DNA of 54,892 nt, from the NCBI GenBank assembly GCA_947382645.1, contig CANDAE010000027.1, positions 1 through 54,892 of the forward strand, in the 5' to 3' direction. Position numbers and translations under genes: made by a program. The notes under the pieces were generated by a model. The model did no database searches, had not been told where the DNA came from, and saw nothing but the letters and a program-made list of their open reading frames with translations. This DNA is from Suilimivivens sp009774465. Lineage in GTDB: Bacteria > Bacillota > Clostridia > Lachnospirales > Lachnospiraceae. This document shows, one piece after another, positions 24,599-33,344 of the stretch (the first letter of the stretch is position 1; the number at the start of each line of letters is the position of its first letter).

Positions 24599-24958
24599 TT
24601 AATGCAATAATGCTTCAAAATATTCCTCCTGTGAGATCATATCATTTGACAGATAGTTAAGCATGGAGCCATATTGAAAAGAAAAATCTACAATTCTCAG
24701 CCTGTCAGTAAATTCGTACATCCTGTATAACCGTAAAATAATATTATATTCCTGTTCAGTTATTATTTTATATCCCTTCTTATCCGCAGTTACATCATCT
24801 TTCAATCCCATAACCATAACTTTCTTTTGATTACATGACTCCGGTTTACTTTCAAAAAAAGCAAGTTTATACCTGCTGATTTCTTCATTTCTATCATCAA
24901 ATATAATGATTAACGAATATTCCTCCAAATATTTTTCCAGTTTTTCTATTTCCGGCAT
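24599..24958 (-). CDS. Small protein of unknown function in the glycan island
   Basis: This is a 119-residue soluble protein with no motif I recognise. It starts with an acidic amphipathic helix (EIEKLEKYLEEYS), then a hydrophobic strand LIIIFDDRNEEISRY, a middle VMVMGLKDDV strand, and an aromatic- and leucine-rich second half (YNIILRLYRMYEFTDRLRIVDFSFQYGSMLNYL). The alternation of strands and helices suggests a small alpha/beta domain. The start at 24958 is favoured by GGAGA 7 nt upstream; an upstream ATG at 24982 would overlap the aldo/keto reductase gene. It sits between that gene and a GT9-like gene, 14-16 nt from each. Confidence 0.6.
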   Translation of the reverse strand: MPEIEKLEKYLEEYSLIIIFDDRNEEISRYKLAFFESKPESCNQKKVMVMGLKDDVTADKKGYKIITEQEYNIILRLYRMYEFTDRLRIVDFSFQYGSMLNYLSNDMISQEEYFEALLH

Positions 24959-24974
24959 ATAACGTCTCCATATA

Positions 24975-25775
24975 CTATACATCTATTAATTCCGGATCAG
25001 CCCCCAGACATTTATGCGTGTCAATAGAGTCAATCAATCCCATATCTTCCTCGTCCAATTCAAAGTTAAAAATATCCATATTAGATTTTAATCTATCCAT
25101 ATTGCCTGATCGTGGAAAGGTAATAATCCCTTTTTGCATATGCCATCTTAAGGTAATCTGAGCTGCTGTTTTCTGATGTTTAAATGCTATTTGCTGCAGG
25201 ATACTGTTATTTAACAGCCTTCCGGTTCCGCCAAATGGTGACCAGGCCTCCACTGCCATTCCTTTTTCCTTACAATAATCTGTCAGCTCACGGTTATGAA
25301 ACCTGGGATGCAGCTCTATTTGATTGAGCATAGGCTTAACACTGCATGACTTAAGTAATTTGTCAAAATGCTTTTTATGAAAATTACTCACGCCAATGGC
25401 TTTGATGTACCCTTCATCATACAACTTTTCTATTTCATGCCATGCTTCACATATTCCTGCCGCCGGCCAATGAATCAAATAAATATCAACATAATCAAGT
25501 TTTAATTTTTTCAGGCTTTCAAAAAAAGCATTCCTTGTATTGTTTGATTTCATATCATCAATCCACAACTTTGTTGAAATGCAAAAATCCTTACGCGAAA
25601 CCCCGCTTTTTTTAATTGCTGCACCGACAGCATCTTCATTTTCATATTGTGCCGCCGTATCAATCAATCGATAGCCACATTGTATGGCGTTTCCAATCTG
25701 CTCTTCCCCCAGAGAATAGGTGCCAATCCCCAGCATTGGTACTTCAAACCCATTGTACAAAACCGCATGAATCAT
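24975..25775 (-). CDS. Aldo/keto reductase
   Basis: This is a 266-residue NADP-dependent aldo/keto reductase (TIM barrel). The catalytic tetrad is visible: Asp and Tyr in LIDTAAQYENEDAVG, Lys in CISTKLW, and His in YLIHWP. Further family motifs are IGVSNFH and the LNQIELHP block, with the C-terminal IITFPRSGN cofactor segment (the family usually has IPKS, here FPRS). In a glycan island it would reduce a keto-sugar nucleotide or a carbonyl intermediate, but the substrate is unknown. Its ATG overlaps the previous stop (ATGA), with GAGGA 6 nt upstream. Confidence 0.92.
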   Translation of the reverse strand: MIHAVLYNGFEVPMLGIGTYSLGEEQIGNAIQCGYRLIDTAAQYENEDAVGAAIKKSGVSRKDFCISTKLWIDDMKSNNTRNAFFESLKKLKLDYVDIYLIHWPAAGICEAWHEIEKLYDEGYIKAIGVSNFHKKHFDKLLKSCSVKPMLNQIELHPRFHNRELTDYCKEKGMAVEAWSPFGGTGRLLNNSILQQIAFKHQKTAAQITLRWHMQKGIITFPRSGNMDRLKSNMDIFNFELDEEDMGLIDSIDTHKCLGADPELIDV

Positions 25776-27004
25776 ATATATTCCTCTATTCTTTTACTGC
25801 TGCATTTCCACTGAGAATGATGATACCAATGTTTTAAATCACAGTACCGGCAGAAAGGAATCGGCTTTGCACTGAATTCTGCAATTTGTTCCCAACTGTC
25901 AATGCTGTAAATATCCAGCGAATCCATTTCTTTCAACTGAAGATTCTGTTCAAAAGCCTTGTTAAAAATATCACTGTGAGCTGCAATAGGGCACATATAG
26001 ACTCTGCCATCTTTAAGAACAGTGAATTTATTAAAATATAAACAATTCACACTGTAAAAAGGCGGAATGCTCCCTGTAAGATCCATTGTATGCTTGTCCG
26101 AAATCTTGGTAATTTTAGTCAGGTCTTCCACATGAATATTAGAGGACATTTCAACCAGAACATTGTATTCACGTCCTTTTTTCTCAATAGCTTCATAATC
26201 AATTTTAATTGGATACACCGTAATCATGATATGAATGTCAAAATCGCTGCATGCCTTCCACAAATTTCCTGTCTTTCCATTCTCCAGATTCAAAAGCTCC
26301 ACACCATTGGTAAGTATAATTAATTCCGCATCCGGAAATTCTTCGCGTGCAATTTTCAAATAATCAATCAGATGTTCATTTAATGTAGGCTCTCCTCCAA
26401 GAAATGAAATAGCGGCAATCTGATGATCAAATAATGTTCCTATTCTTCGTAAATCACTACACATTTGCTCATAATCCGGAAACCATTTATCCGAAAGCTG
26501 TGAAAAATGATCACACATCTGACATGATAAATTGCAATGATCTGCCAGACTGATTTCCAATGTCAGTTCTTCCCTTGTTCTCGGCCTTACCTGACACACA
26601 ATTCCCTGTCTATTATATTCTGTCATCTCAAAATAATCTGAAAAATTATTCTTACGCAGAAAGGGTATAATTCTGTGATACAGCTTTTCGGATGAGCCAA
26701 TCACAATGCCGGCGGATGGACAATCTTTAATTTCTTCAAATAGTTTAACTGGCAGTTTCCTGTAAACATTTGAAAAATCCAAACTACGGTCATCTTCCTT
26801 CGCTACTACAAACCCTTCCACAATGATTCCACAGATGTCAAAGTATTTAAGAAGATACTGTTCTGTCTCGCCATTTCCCCAAATATATAAATGCTCATAT
26901 TTCCGGCAGAATGACATGGTATCTTCCAATTCATAAATATGAGGTAAATCATTAATTAAATGTATCTTTTTTCTCTTTCCCATCTCTCTTATCCTTTTCT
27001 TCAT
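25772..27004 (-). CDS. Rossmann-like module fused to radical SAM/SPASM-like protein
   Basis: This is a 410-residue protein. Residues about 36-130 form the island's Rossmann-like module (YIWGNGETEQYLLKYF). The second part is a radical SAM domain with CNLSCQMC (Cys157, Cys161, Cys164), GGEPTLN as the SAM-binding GGE motif, and a C-terminal cysteine group (NCLYFNKF, MCPIAAH, PFCRYCDLKH) typical of SPASM/twitch iron-sulfur domains. Such enzymes use a 5'-deoxyadenosyl radical for epimerisation, dehydration or C-H modification. Here it probably modifies a sugar or a glycosylated substrate. A fusion to this Rossmann module is unusual. It overlaps the aldo/keto reductase start by 4 nt. Confidence 0.85.
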   Translation of the reverse strand: MKKRIREMGKRKKIHLINDLPHIYELEDTMSFCRKYEHLYIWGNGETEQYLLKYFDICGIIVEGFVVAKEDDRSLDFSNVYRKLPVKLFEEIKDCPSAGIVIGSSEKLYHRIIPFLRKNNFSDYFEMTEYNRQGIVCQVRPRTREELTLEISLADHCNLSCQMCDHFSQLSDKWFPDYEQMCSDLRRIGTLFDHQIAAISFLGGEPTLNEHLIDYLKIAREEFPDAELIILTNGVELLNLENGKTGNLWKACSDFDIHIMITVYPIKIDYEAIEKKGREYNVLVEMSSNIHVEDLTKITKISDKHTMDLTGSIPPFYSVNCLYFNKFTVLKDGRVYMCPIAAHSDIFNKAFEQNLQLKEMDSLDIYSIDSWEQIAEFSAKPIPFCRYCDLKHWYHHSQWKCSSKRIEEYI

Positions 27005-27010
27005 TCTCTT

Positions 27011-28303
27011 TCATAAATACTCTAAAATCTCTTTTTTTATCTTACCTAATTCATCCATGCAAAACTCCAGTTCCAGTGCATCCTCACATAATTCCATGTC
27101 TTTCAAATTAAAATATTCATAAGCACTGGCATTATAAAAGCGATTTTTTTTGTAATATAAAATTACTTTTCTGGCCTTACAGCCGCTGATAATATCACAA
27201 AATCCACTTCTTATTCCTATAAAATAACCGGCAAAATTTACAAACTGCGGTGCCTGGTCTAACGAAACACAAATTCCAATGGTACCTTCTATGGGCTGCT
27301 CTGTGTCGCACCCACAATTCGTACATACGCTATAGCCTTTTTCCAATAAGCTTTTTGAAATATCACTCCAAAATTTCTGCGGCAAATCAAGCAGTGTATT
27401 TGAAAAAGGTGATATCACCACAGTTTTTCCCTTTATCAATCCGTTCTTTTGAAACAGCTCCTGCATTGAATCATTCATATCCTTTAATTCCGGATGCTGG
27501 GGTTTTACATCAGAAGGTAATTCAAATACAAAATCACGAAATAACCGGGTAAAATATAATTTCTTATATCCTCTTAACCATTCTGTACAAGTGTATGGCA
27601 GCTCTCTCCAGCCATCATTTAAAATAACCATATCCAAAGATGAATTTTTCAGGAGATAATATGCAATCAAATATTTCGCATATATCATTTTCTCCAGCAA
27701 AACAACATTTTTTATTTCAAAAAGTGAAGCGACTTTCTTACAGGCGTTTGATAAAACAATAAAAACATAATTATTGATGTTTAAGTTTTCTATGTACTTC
27801 TCCCAAAAACATCCAATCAAATAGATATCTCCTGTCCCGGTATATGGACATAAGAATACTTTTCCTTTTCCATATTGCTCTGTAATGTTTTTGTATATTT
27901 TTTCTCCCTTTACCGCATCAGATATCTTCTCACACAGAGAATCTTTTTCTTTTTTTAATATAGTAATTTTCTCTTTGGCAACCCCGGCTAAATTAAGCTG
28001 ATTCACTATTTCTTTCCAAAAATCCGAACATATGATAAAGCCTATTTCCGGATCATCCAAACCATATTGACCGGAAACATCATCTAAAGACAATACCGGA
28101 ACCCCTGCGCAAAAGGCGCCCTGTTTGCTTTTATCATTATCAATGATTGCTTCAACCTTTTTACCTTTTTTGAGCAGTTCACCGACAATACACCTGCTGA
28201 AATCGCCTGCCCCCCATAAAAATATTTTTTTATGAAATAAATTCCCTGACAGGAATATCTGCTCAATTTGATTTCTTAACTTTAACTTTTCATAATCTCT
28301 CAT
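27011..28303 (-). CDS. Rossmann-like module fused to GT9-like glycosyltransferase (paralogue)
   Basis: This is a 430-residue two-domain protein, related to the 23346-24584 product. The N-terminal module is at about 24-115 (KIFLWGAGDFSRCIVGELL, then AIIDNDKSKQGAFCAGVPV). The C-terminal GT-B-like part contains VFLCPYTGTGDIYLIGCFWEK, VVISPFSNTLLDLPQKFWSDI and GIRSGFCDIISGCKARKV, matching the same three blocks in the paralogue. A soluble glycosyltransferase is likely. Its ATG overlaps the stop of the next upstream gene by 4 nt and it ends 6 nt before the radical SAM gene. Which sugar it moves cannot be told from the sequence. Confidence 0.75.
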   Translation of the reverse strand: MRDYEKLKLRNQIEQIFLSGNLFHKKIFLWGAGDFSRCIVGELLKKGKKVEAIIDNDKSKQGAFCAGVPVLSLDDVSGQYGLDDPEIGFIICSDFWKEIVNQLNLAGVAKEKITILKKEKDSLCEKISDAVKGEKIYKNITEQYGKGKVFLCPYTGTGDIYLIGCFWEKYIENLNINNYVFIVLSNACKKVASLFEIKNVVLLEKMIYAKYLIAYYLLKNSSLDMVILNDGWRELPYTCTEWLRGYKKLYFTRLFRDFVFELPSDVKPQHPELKDMNDSMQELFQKNGLIKGKTVVISPFSNTLLDLPQKFWSDISKSLLEKGYSVCTNCGCDTEQPIEGTIGICVSLDQAPQFVNFAGYFIGIRSGFCDIISGCKARKVILYYKKNRFYNASAYEYFNLKDMELCEDALELEFCMDELGKIKKEILEYL

Positions 28304-28773
28304 ACATGTCCCAATCTAAATAACGCCAGACAAACCAATTCACTTTCATTTAGTTCCGATTTTTCCAGATATTTTCCCAGTTTATTATCTTTGGGAGTAT
28401 TAATATATGTAAATGCTATATTGCCTGCAAACGGTTTTACACAATGCAATTGGTAAAAATGTTTTAACCTGATTGGCGAAAGGCAGATAATTCGAATATG
28501 TGATGCTGTGTTTTCCTTCATATGATTTATCATATTCTGTTCAAAATGATTCACTAAAATTACGCCTTTTGATAAATATTTCTTTTTTAAATATTCATCA
28601 AATCTTGCAACACTGATCTCATCAATTTTTGCATTTTCTCCTGATAATACAAGAATGCCCTCTTCATCAGAAATATGATTTAAAATCCTGAAAACATCCC
28701 ATTCCATTTTCATAAACAATATTTTTATTATATCCGTAACCAAACTGACACCTCTTATAGGAAATGAATGCAT
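28300..28773 (-). CDS. Small protein of unknown function in the glycan island
   Basis: This is a 157-residue soluble protein that I do not recognise. It shows alternating strands and helices: an amphipathic start DIIKILFMKMEWDVFRIL, strand GILVLSGENA, VILVNHFEQN, IRIICLSPIRL. This looks like an alpha/beta fold, perhaps a degenerate nucleotide-binding or glycosyltransferase domain. The start is uncertain. I give the first ATG (28773), 10 nt after the upstream stop; a TTG at 28743 has a better spaced AGAGG. It sits between a GT2 gene and a GT9-like gene, so a role in the same glycan is likely. Confidence 0.55.
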   Translation of the reverse strand: MHSFPIRGVSLVTDIIKILFMKMEWDVFRILNHISDEEGILVLSGENAKIDEISVARFDEYLKKKYLSKGVILVNHFEQNMINHMKENTASHIRIICLSPIRLKHFYQLHCVKPFAGNIAFTYINTPKDNKLGKYLEKSELNESELVCLALFRLGHV

Positions 28774-28783
28774 TCCGTTATTA

Positions 28784-29965
28784 CTATCCCCAGTAGATAG
28801 GCTTCCAGATCATTTTTTCGTCGGGCACACCCATTTTCACCAAATTTCCTCTGATCGTCTGAGCCAAATGTTCCTCTGTAATAGCAATTAATATCTGATC
28901 GTAGTCCATTGTTTTTACTGCTTCCGGTTCTTCAACCCAGATTCCATATATATTGTCTCTGCAATTCCGGTCAAGCCAGCCTGTAACAGATACATATTGA
29001 CTATGTAAAATCTGTTTCACAAAAGACCTGCCCGCATTTCCTGCGCCATAGATTACCAACCTGCATCCTTTATCAATGCTCTCATAGGGCGGCACACAAA
29101 GAATTCTGCCCATCTCTAAATTGTAAATTCCTCTAATTGCAATGATTAATAAATCTCTGATATATATATTTACCTGATTATTCTCTTCTTCCGCCAGGCT
29201 GTCTGTTTTACATGATCTCAGCAGGTACTCCTGAAGACATTTCAACTCCTCAAAATAATTATATTTTGGAGCCTGGCTTATGCTGCCTTCTCTTTGTACA
29301 TAGTGATACCCCAGACAGGTAACCACCGCAATTAAACTGCATTTTAAAATATATGGAAACACAGTTGCACCATCTTGACCAAGTTTTATTTTCTCAACAA
29401 TTCCAAGTGACATTTTATATAGAGTGTCTCTAACAAAAATCTTTCCCGGAATAAATGGCAGAACAGTATCTTTTGCCACTATTTCATTGTGCACAAAAAA
29501 AGGCGCTATAACCTTTTCTATCTCCTCTTTTGCATATAAACCCGGACTTAAATTTGATTCCCAGATCTTACTATTTTTTTCATAATCTAATAGAAAACTA
29601 TTCGTAATAACTGCATCTGCTCTGACACTAAGCATTTTACCCATTAAGATTTCAAAAAAATCTTTTTCAATCCAGTCATCACTGTCAATAAAAGATATGT
29701 AATATCCGCCTGCAAGCGCCATTCCTGCCTTTTGAGCCGCAGTTTGTCCTTTATTTTGCTGGTGAATCACTTTAATGTAATCATATTTTTCTGAAAATTC
29801 ATCACAGATTTCACCAGATGAATCTGTGGAGCCATCATCCACCAGAATCAGTTCATCCACTTGATAATTTTGCTCCACTATGCTGTTCAAACATTTTCTC
29901 AAATATTGTTCCGTATTGAAAACAGCAACTACTACGGACAAAGTATCTTCTTGCTTTCTATTCAT
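28784..29965 (-). CDS. GT2 glycosyltransferase with C-terminal Rossmann-like module
   Basis: This is a 393-residue protein. The N-terminal GT-A fold has the family-2 signatures SVVVAVFNTEQYLRKCLNSI, VDDGSTDSSGE and the DxD-type metal site FIDSDDW. The C-terminal 95 residues are the island's Rossmann-like module (CRLVIYGAGNAGRSFVKQIL ... GIWVEEPEAV), here at the C terminus, opposite to its position in the paralogues. The start at 29965 overlaps the upstream SGNH-radical SAM gene by 8 nt. No membrane segment is visible, so it is a soluble transferase adding a sugar to a glycan or protein. Confidence 0.88.
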   Translation of the reverse strand: MNRKQEDTLSVVVAVFNTEQYLRKCLNSIVEQNYQVDELILVDDGSTDSSGEICDEFSEKYDYIKVIHQQNKGQTAAQKAGMALAGGYYISFIDSDDWIEKDFFEILMGKMLSVRADAVITNSFLLDYEKNSKIWESNLSPGLYAKEEIEKVIAPFFVHNEIVAKDTVLPFIPGKIFVRDTLYKMSLGIVEKIKLGQDGATVFPYILKCSLIAVVTCLGYHYVQREGSISQAPKYNYFEELKCLQEYLLRSCKTDSLAEEENNQVNIYIRDLLIIAIRGIYNLEMGRILCVPPYESIDKGCRLVIYGAGNAGRSFVKQILHSQYVSVTGWLDRNCRDNIYGIWVEEPEAVKTMDYDQILIAITEEHLAQTIRGNLVKMGVPDEKMIWKPIYWG

Positions 29966-31964
29966 TATTTTTAAGTCCATCCAACTTTACATCCAAATAT
30001 CTGCGCATATCATCTTTAATCCAATTTGTCCCGTCTGCTTTCTTCCGATCCCGAATTGTATAGTATGTAGGCACATCCTCCATTGGCAGTATTCCAAATG
30101 GGGCATATACGTGACAATTAAAACAGGATTCCATCGGACACGAATCTCCAACTTTGTCCAATTTAGATCCACTTACCCCATCCAAATACAAGTTACCTGC
30201 ATTTTCATAGTAAACGCAATGATCAATGCGCCCAGAATATAAATCAACAAAAAAGCTTAATGGCCCCGCATTACAGTCTCTTCCCTTTGTTAAATAAAGC
30301 TTCATCCGCATATCAAACATTATGGAATCAAAAACTTTCCACGTATCGTTATACTCAGTAAAACTGCCGTTTGTTAAAAGTTTCATCTTATCATTTTCAT
30401 TTCTCCCTATTGTAAGGTGTGGGAGCGCACCAAAGTTCTTTATTGAAAAATCCATCACCTCAGAAATAAAGGGAACCAATTCATCATGAGGCATAATTTC
30501 TATGGTATAAGACGCCTGACTTTTTTCTATTACACGTACTGCTTCCACAAATTTTTCCAGCAGTCCTTTGTTTTTTAACTGAATATAATGGAATGAAAGC
30601 TTAAATATGATATGTTTCGCATATTTTCCAGCTCGATCAATAATCTCTTCAATTTTTGCAACTGCTGTGCCATTTGTCACTATATGCAGGTAATGTCCTT
30701 CTTTTAGTAGTTCGATACAAATATCTGCAAATTTATCCGCAAGCAACGTTTCGCCGGAGGCGGTTAACCCGATCAGACAGCTTCCCCCTAATGCTTTTCT
30801 ACTCAGTTGTTTCCTTACAAATAGAGGGTTATGTGGATTTTTTCTTCCAATATCTTCATATCTTCGATTTGGATTTATCCTCAAATAGCAATATTCACAA
30901 TCTAAATTACAGGTATTTTCAAGTATGGATATCCCAATATACTTCTTCATATCCTCAACTGCATCCGGATCACAATCTTCTGGAATGTAATTGCTTTTTA
31001 TCAGCATTTCATCTTCATATAGTCTCCATACACAATCCATAAATTCTTCATAGGTGCACCAACTAATATTCTTTTTATTGCAAATATCACCAATCTGGCA
31101 TTGTGCGTCAAAATTGTTAATGGTAATAACAACTAAAGAAATATCAGAAGTTATATCGTCTGGTGAAATGCATTGAATACCATCAATCTTACTTCCCTGA
31201 ATTCGCCTGTCCTTATCTACAAGCGCCGCCAAATTACAATAGGATGAAATAAAATTTTTGTGCTCATTAAAAATTTTTCCTGCTCCCCAGGTGACTAATG
31301 GCAGCTTATTTCTAACAACATTTTCAATAACTTTATTAATATTAGAAACTCTTAACTGCTCAGCCTGCACTACAGCATCTATTTCATCTTTAAAACTATT
31401 TCTGATAATTCCACATATATGAGCAGCTATTTTTTGATTTGCATCATATGTAAAATGGGTAGCATCTCTATAATTTTTCGCTTCCATATTTTGCATGAAA
31501 GAATATAAATCATCAAAAAAATCTACCTTATCTTTTAATACACATTCTGCTGCCTTGTTGTATTTTTCTATGTCTGAATTTTTTCTGAAAAATTCATCTG
31601 TGTATCTTTCTTCCACAACAGGAGTCGTTGTGGCAAAACATATTTTTGCCTTTGGAAATAATTTTCTTAACCGCAGACATACTTTTTCCAAATATTTTTT
31701 GTAATCATCTATACTGGTTTGCGCCTCATCTCCAAATATACGCACCACGTCCCACAGTCCTGCATTCCAATATACCATGTCTATTTGCCTGTCACAGGTG
31801 ACATACTTCTTCCATTCATAGAGCATCCGATACAGATCAGATGCAAATTTTCCCTGTTCCCTTGGAAATAAAACTTCACAACAGCCCCTTAAATTATATT
31901 TAACTATATCCCTATATCCTAAGCTGATACTATCGCCTAAAAATAAAATTCCAGCTCTGTTCAT
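29958..31964 (-). CDS. SGNH hydrolase - Rossmann-like - radical SAM fusion protein
   Basis: This is a 668-residue three-domain protein. Domain 1 (about 1-205) is an SGNH/GDSL-type hydrolase or deacylase with block I GDS (Ser12), the block III asparagine in WNAG (Asn67) and the catalytic DATH (Asp167, His170). Domain 2 (about 220-320) is the island's Rossmann-like module (PLVTWGAGKIF). Domain 3 (about 335-640) is radical SAM with CNLDCEYC (Cys352, Cys356, Cys359), then a cysteine-rich end (SCPMESCFNCHVY) as in auxiliary-cluster proteins. I know no standard family with this architecture. It could remove an acyl group from a sugar and carry out radical chemistry on the same glycan. AAAGGA lies 6 nt before the ATG. 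Confidence 0.9.
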   Translation of the reverse strand: MNRAGILFLGDSISLGYRDIVKYNLRGCCEVLFPREQGKFASDLYRMLYEWKKYVTCDRQIDMVYWNAGLWDVVRIFGDEAQTSIDDYKKYLEKVCLRLRKLFPKAKICFATTTPVVEERYTDEFFRKNSDIEKYNKAAECVLKDKVDFFDDLYSFMQNMEAKNYRDATHFTYDANQKIAAHICGIIRNSFKDEIDAVVQAEQLRVSNINKVIENVVRNKLPLVTWGAGKIFNEHKNFISSYCNLAALVDKDRRIQGSKIDGIQCISPDDITSDISLVVITINNFDAQCQIGDICNKKNISWCTYEEFMDCVWRLYEDEMLIKSNYIPEDCDPDAVEDMKKYIGISILENTCNLDCEYCYLRINPNRRYEDIGRKNPHNPLFVRKQLSRKALGGSCLIGLTASGETLLADKFADICIELLKEGHYLHIVTNGTAVAKIEEIIDRAGKYAKHIIFKLSFHYIQLKNKGLLEKFVEAVRVIEKSQASYTIEIMPHDELVPFISEVMDFSIKNFGALPHLTIGRNENDKMKLLTNGSFTEYNDTWKVFDSIMFDMRMKLYLTKGRDCNAGPLSFFVDLYSGRIDHCVYYENAGNLYLDGVSGSKLDKVGDSCPMESCFNCHVYAPFGILPMEDVPTYYTIRDRKKADGTNWIKDDMRRYLDVKLDGLKNNE

Positions 31965-31966
31965 GT

Positions 31967-33334
31967 TTAATCCTTTCTGTTTATCCGATCTCTAATATAC
32001 TCTGCCATCTGAGCATAATAATTATTTAATGGTTTGTAATCACCTGTGATTCTTTTTTTCTCTATTGCACGATCGATTATATTTATTATATTCTCATCAG
32101 AATAATCATCCAGAAATACAGCATAGTCATTTATCCAATCATATACACCCTTAACCTTGTGTGTCAGGTTATCAAACGCAACACAGGGCACATCACAAAT
32201 CACAGCCAGAAGCATTCCATGCAATCTGTCAGTTAACAGACATTTCGAGCTCTGAAATTTTTTATACAATTGATTTAAATAAACCCTTCCATATTCCTGA
32301 GACATAAACTGTCCTGCATGAATGCTTACCTCTTCAAATTCAATCCCTGCCTGCGATAATGTAGATTTTAAATTATCCAAATCTTGAAAAAGTTTCTCCC
32401 TGTCACTTCTAAAACATAACATGACCTTATTTTCCGTATGTTCCACATTTCTTTTCACATGATTAAACAATGCCATATCAGGCAAGTATTCACACCGGTC
32501 ACAAAATTTTCTGAATATATCATAGGAATATTTGTCCCTGAACATCACATAGGTATTCTTTTGATTATTAAACCATTCTGCTTCATCAAGAAATGGCTGA
32601 TATTTACTCAAATCAGCCTGCACATAAGACAATGTATTGGGGAAAAAGAATTTCATATTACAGGGAAAACTTTCAACAATGCTTTTATAGTTCTCTGTAT
32701 CCTGCCACAAATCTCCAATATAACCACCGCCATTGATAAAAATAACATCATCAGGTTTAATAAAGTTTAAAAAGAACTCTGCTGCATTAATCCATTCCGC
32801 AGTTGTCACACTATAAACCTTTTTCTCTGGAAAAAATTCTTTAAAAAAAGCTTCTTCAGAATAGTTGATGAGATAATCTCCGCCATTACCATGCTCTGGA
32901 ACCATAAAAATGAAAAAGCGCTGTTCCTGGGTAAATATATTTCGTTCCAAAAACTTTTCATATTCCTGAAATTGCTTCAGTTCATCTGCACAGATGCTGC
33001 TTCCATTCCAAAAGATTTTCTTTTTTTCTATACCACTTTTGATTAAACTGTCTGCAATGGATTCTGCCACCTGGCTATTCTCTACCGCAATTAATATATA
33101 GTCATATGATAATTCTTGAAGTGCTCCAGGCGGCAAAATTTGAATTCCATATAATTCATTTTTCTTTGAGTAATTCGAATCTACAATTGCTACCAGTTCA
33201 CATCTTTTTGTCATCATAATATTTCGAACATACTTTTCCCCAACTTTGCCAGCGGCATAAATAACCACCTTAGAGCCAACCGGGATATTGTTATACGGGA
33301 TAGAATAGATGTTTCTTATCACTTTTTTCATCAT
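31967..33334 (-). CDS. Rossmann-like module fused to polysaccharide pyruvyl transferase
   Basis: This is a 455-residue two-domain protein. Residues about 20-110 form the island's Rossmann-like module (KVVIYAAGKVGEKYVRNIM ... AIVDSNYSKKNELYGIQILP). The rest is a polysaccharide pyruvyl transferase (PF04230-type), with MVPEHGNGGDYLINY, INGGGYIGDLW and the signature DRLHGMLLA near the C terminus. It would add a pyruvate ketal to a glycan sugar from phosphoenolpyruvate. I choose the ATG at 33334 (AGGGTG 7 nt upstream); a GTG three codons earlier is less likely. It lies 2 nt from the SGNH-fusion gene. Confidence 0.88.
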   Translation of the reverse strand: MMKKVIRNIYSIPYNNIPVGSKVVIYAAGKVGEKYVRNIMMTKRCELVAIVDSNYSKKNELYGIQILPPGALQELSYDYILIAVENSQVAESIADSLIKSGIEKKKIFWNGSSICADELKQFQEYEKFLERNIFTQEQRFFIFMVPEHGNGGDYLINYSEEAFFKEFFPEKKVYSVTTAEWINAAEFFLNFIKPDDVIFINGGGYIGDLWQDTENYKSIVESFPCNMKFFFPNTLSYVQADLSKYQPFLDEAEWFNNQKNTYVMFRDKYSYDIFRKFCDRCEYLPDMALFNHVKRNVEHTENKVMLCFRSDREKLFQDLDNLKSTLSQAGIEFEEVSIHAGQFMSQEYGRVYLNQLYKKFQSSKCLLTDRLHGMLLAVICDVPCVAFDNLTHKVKGVYDWINDYAVFLDDYSDENIINIIDRAIEKKRITGDYKPLNNYYAQMAEYIRDRINRKD

Positions 33335-33344
33335 AATTGGCACC

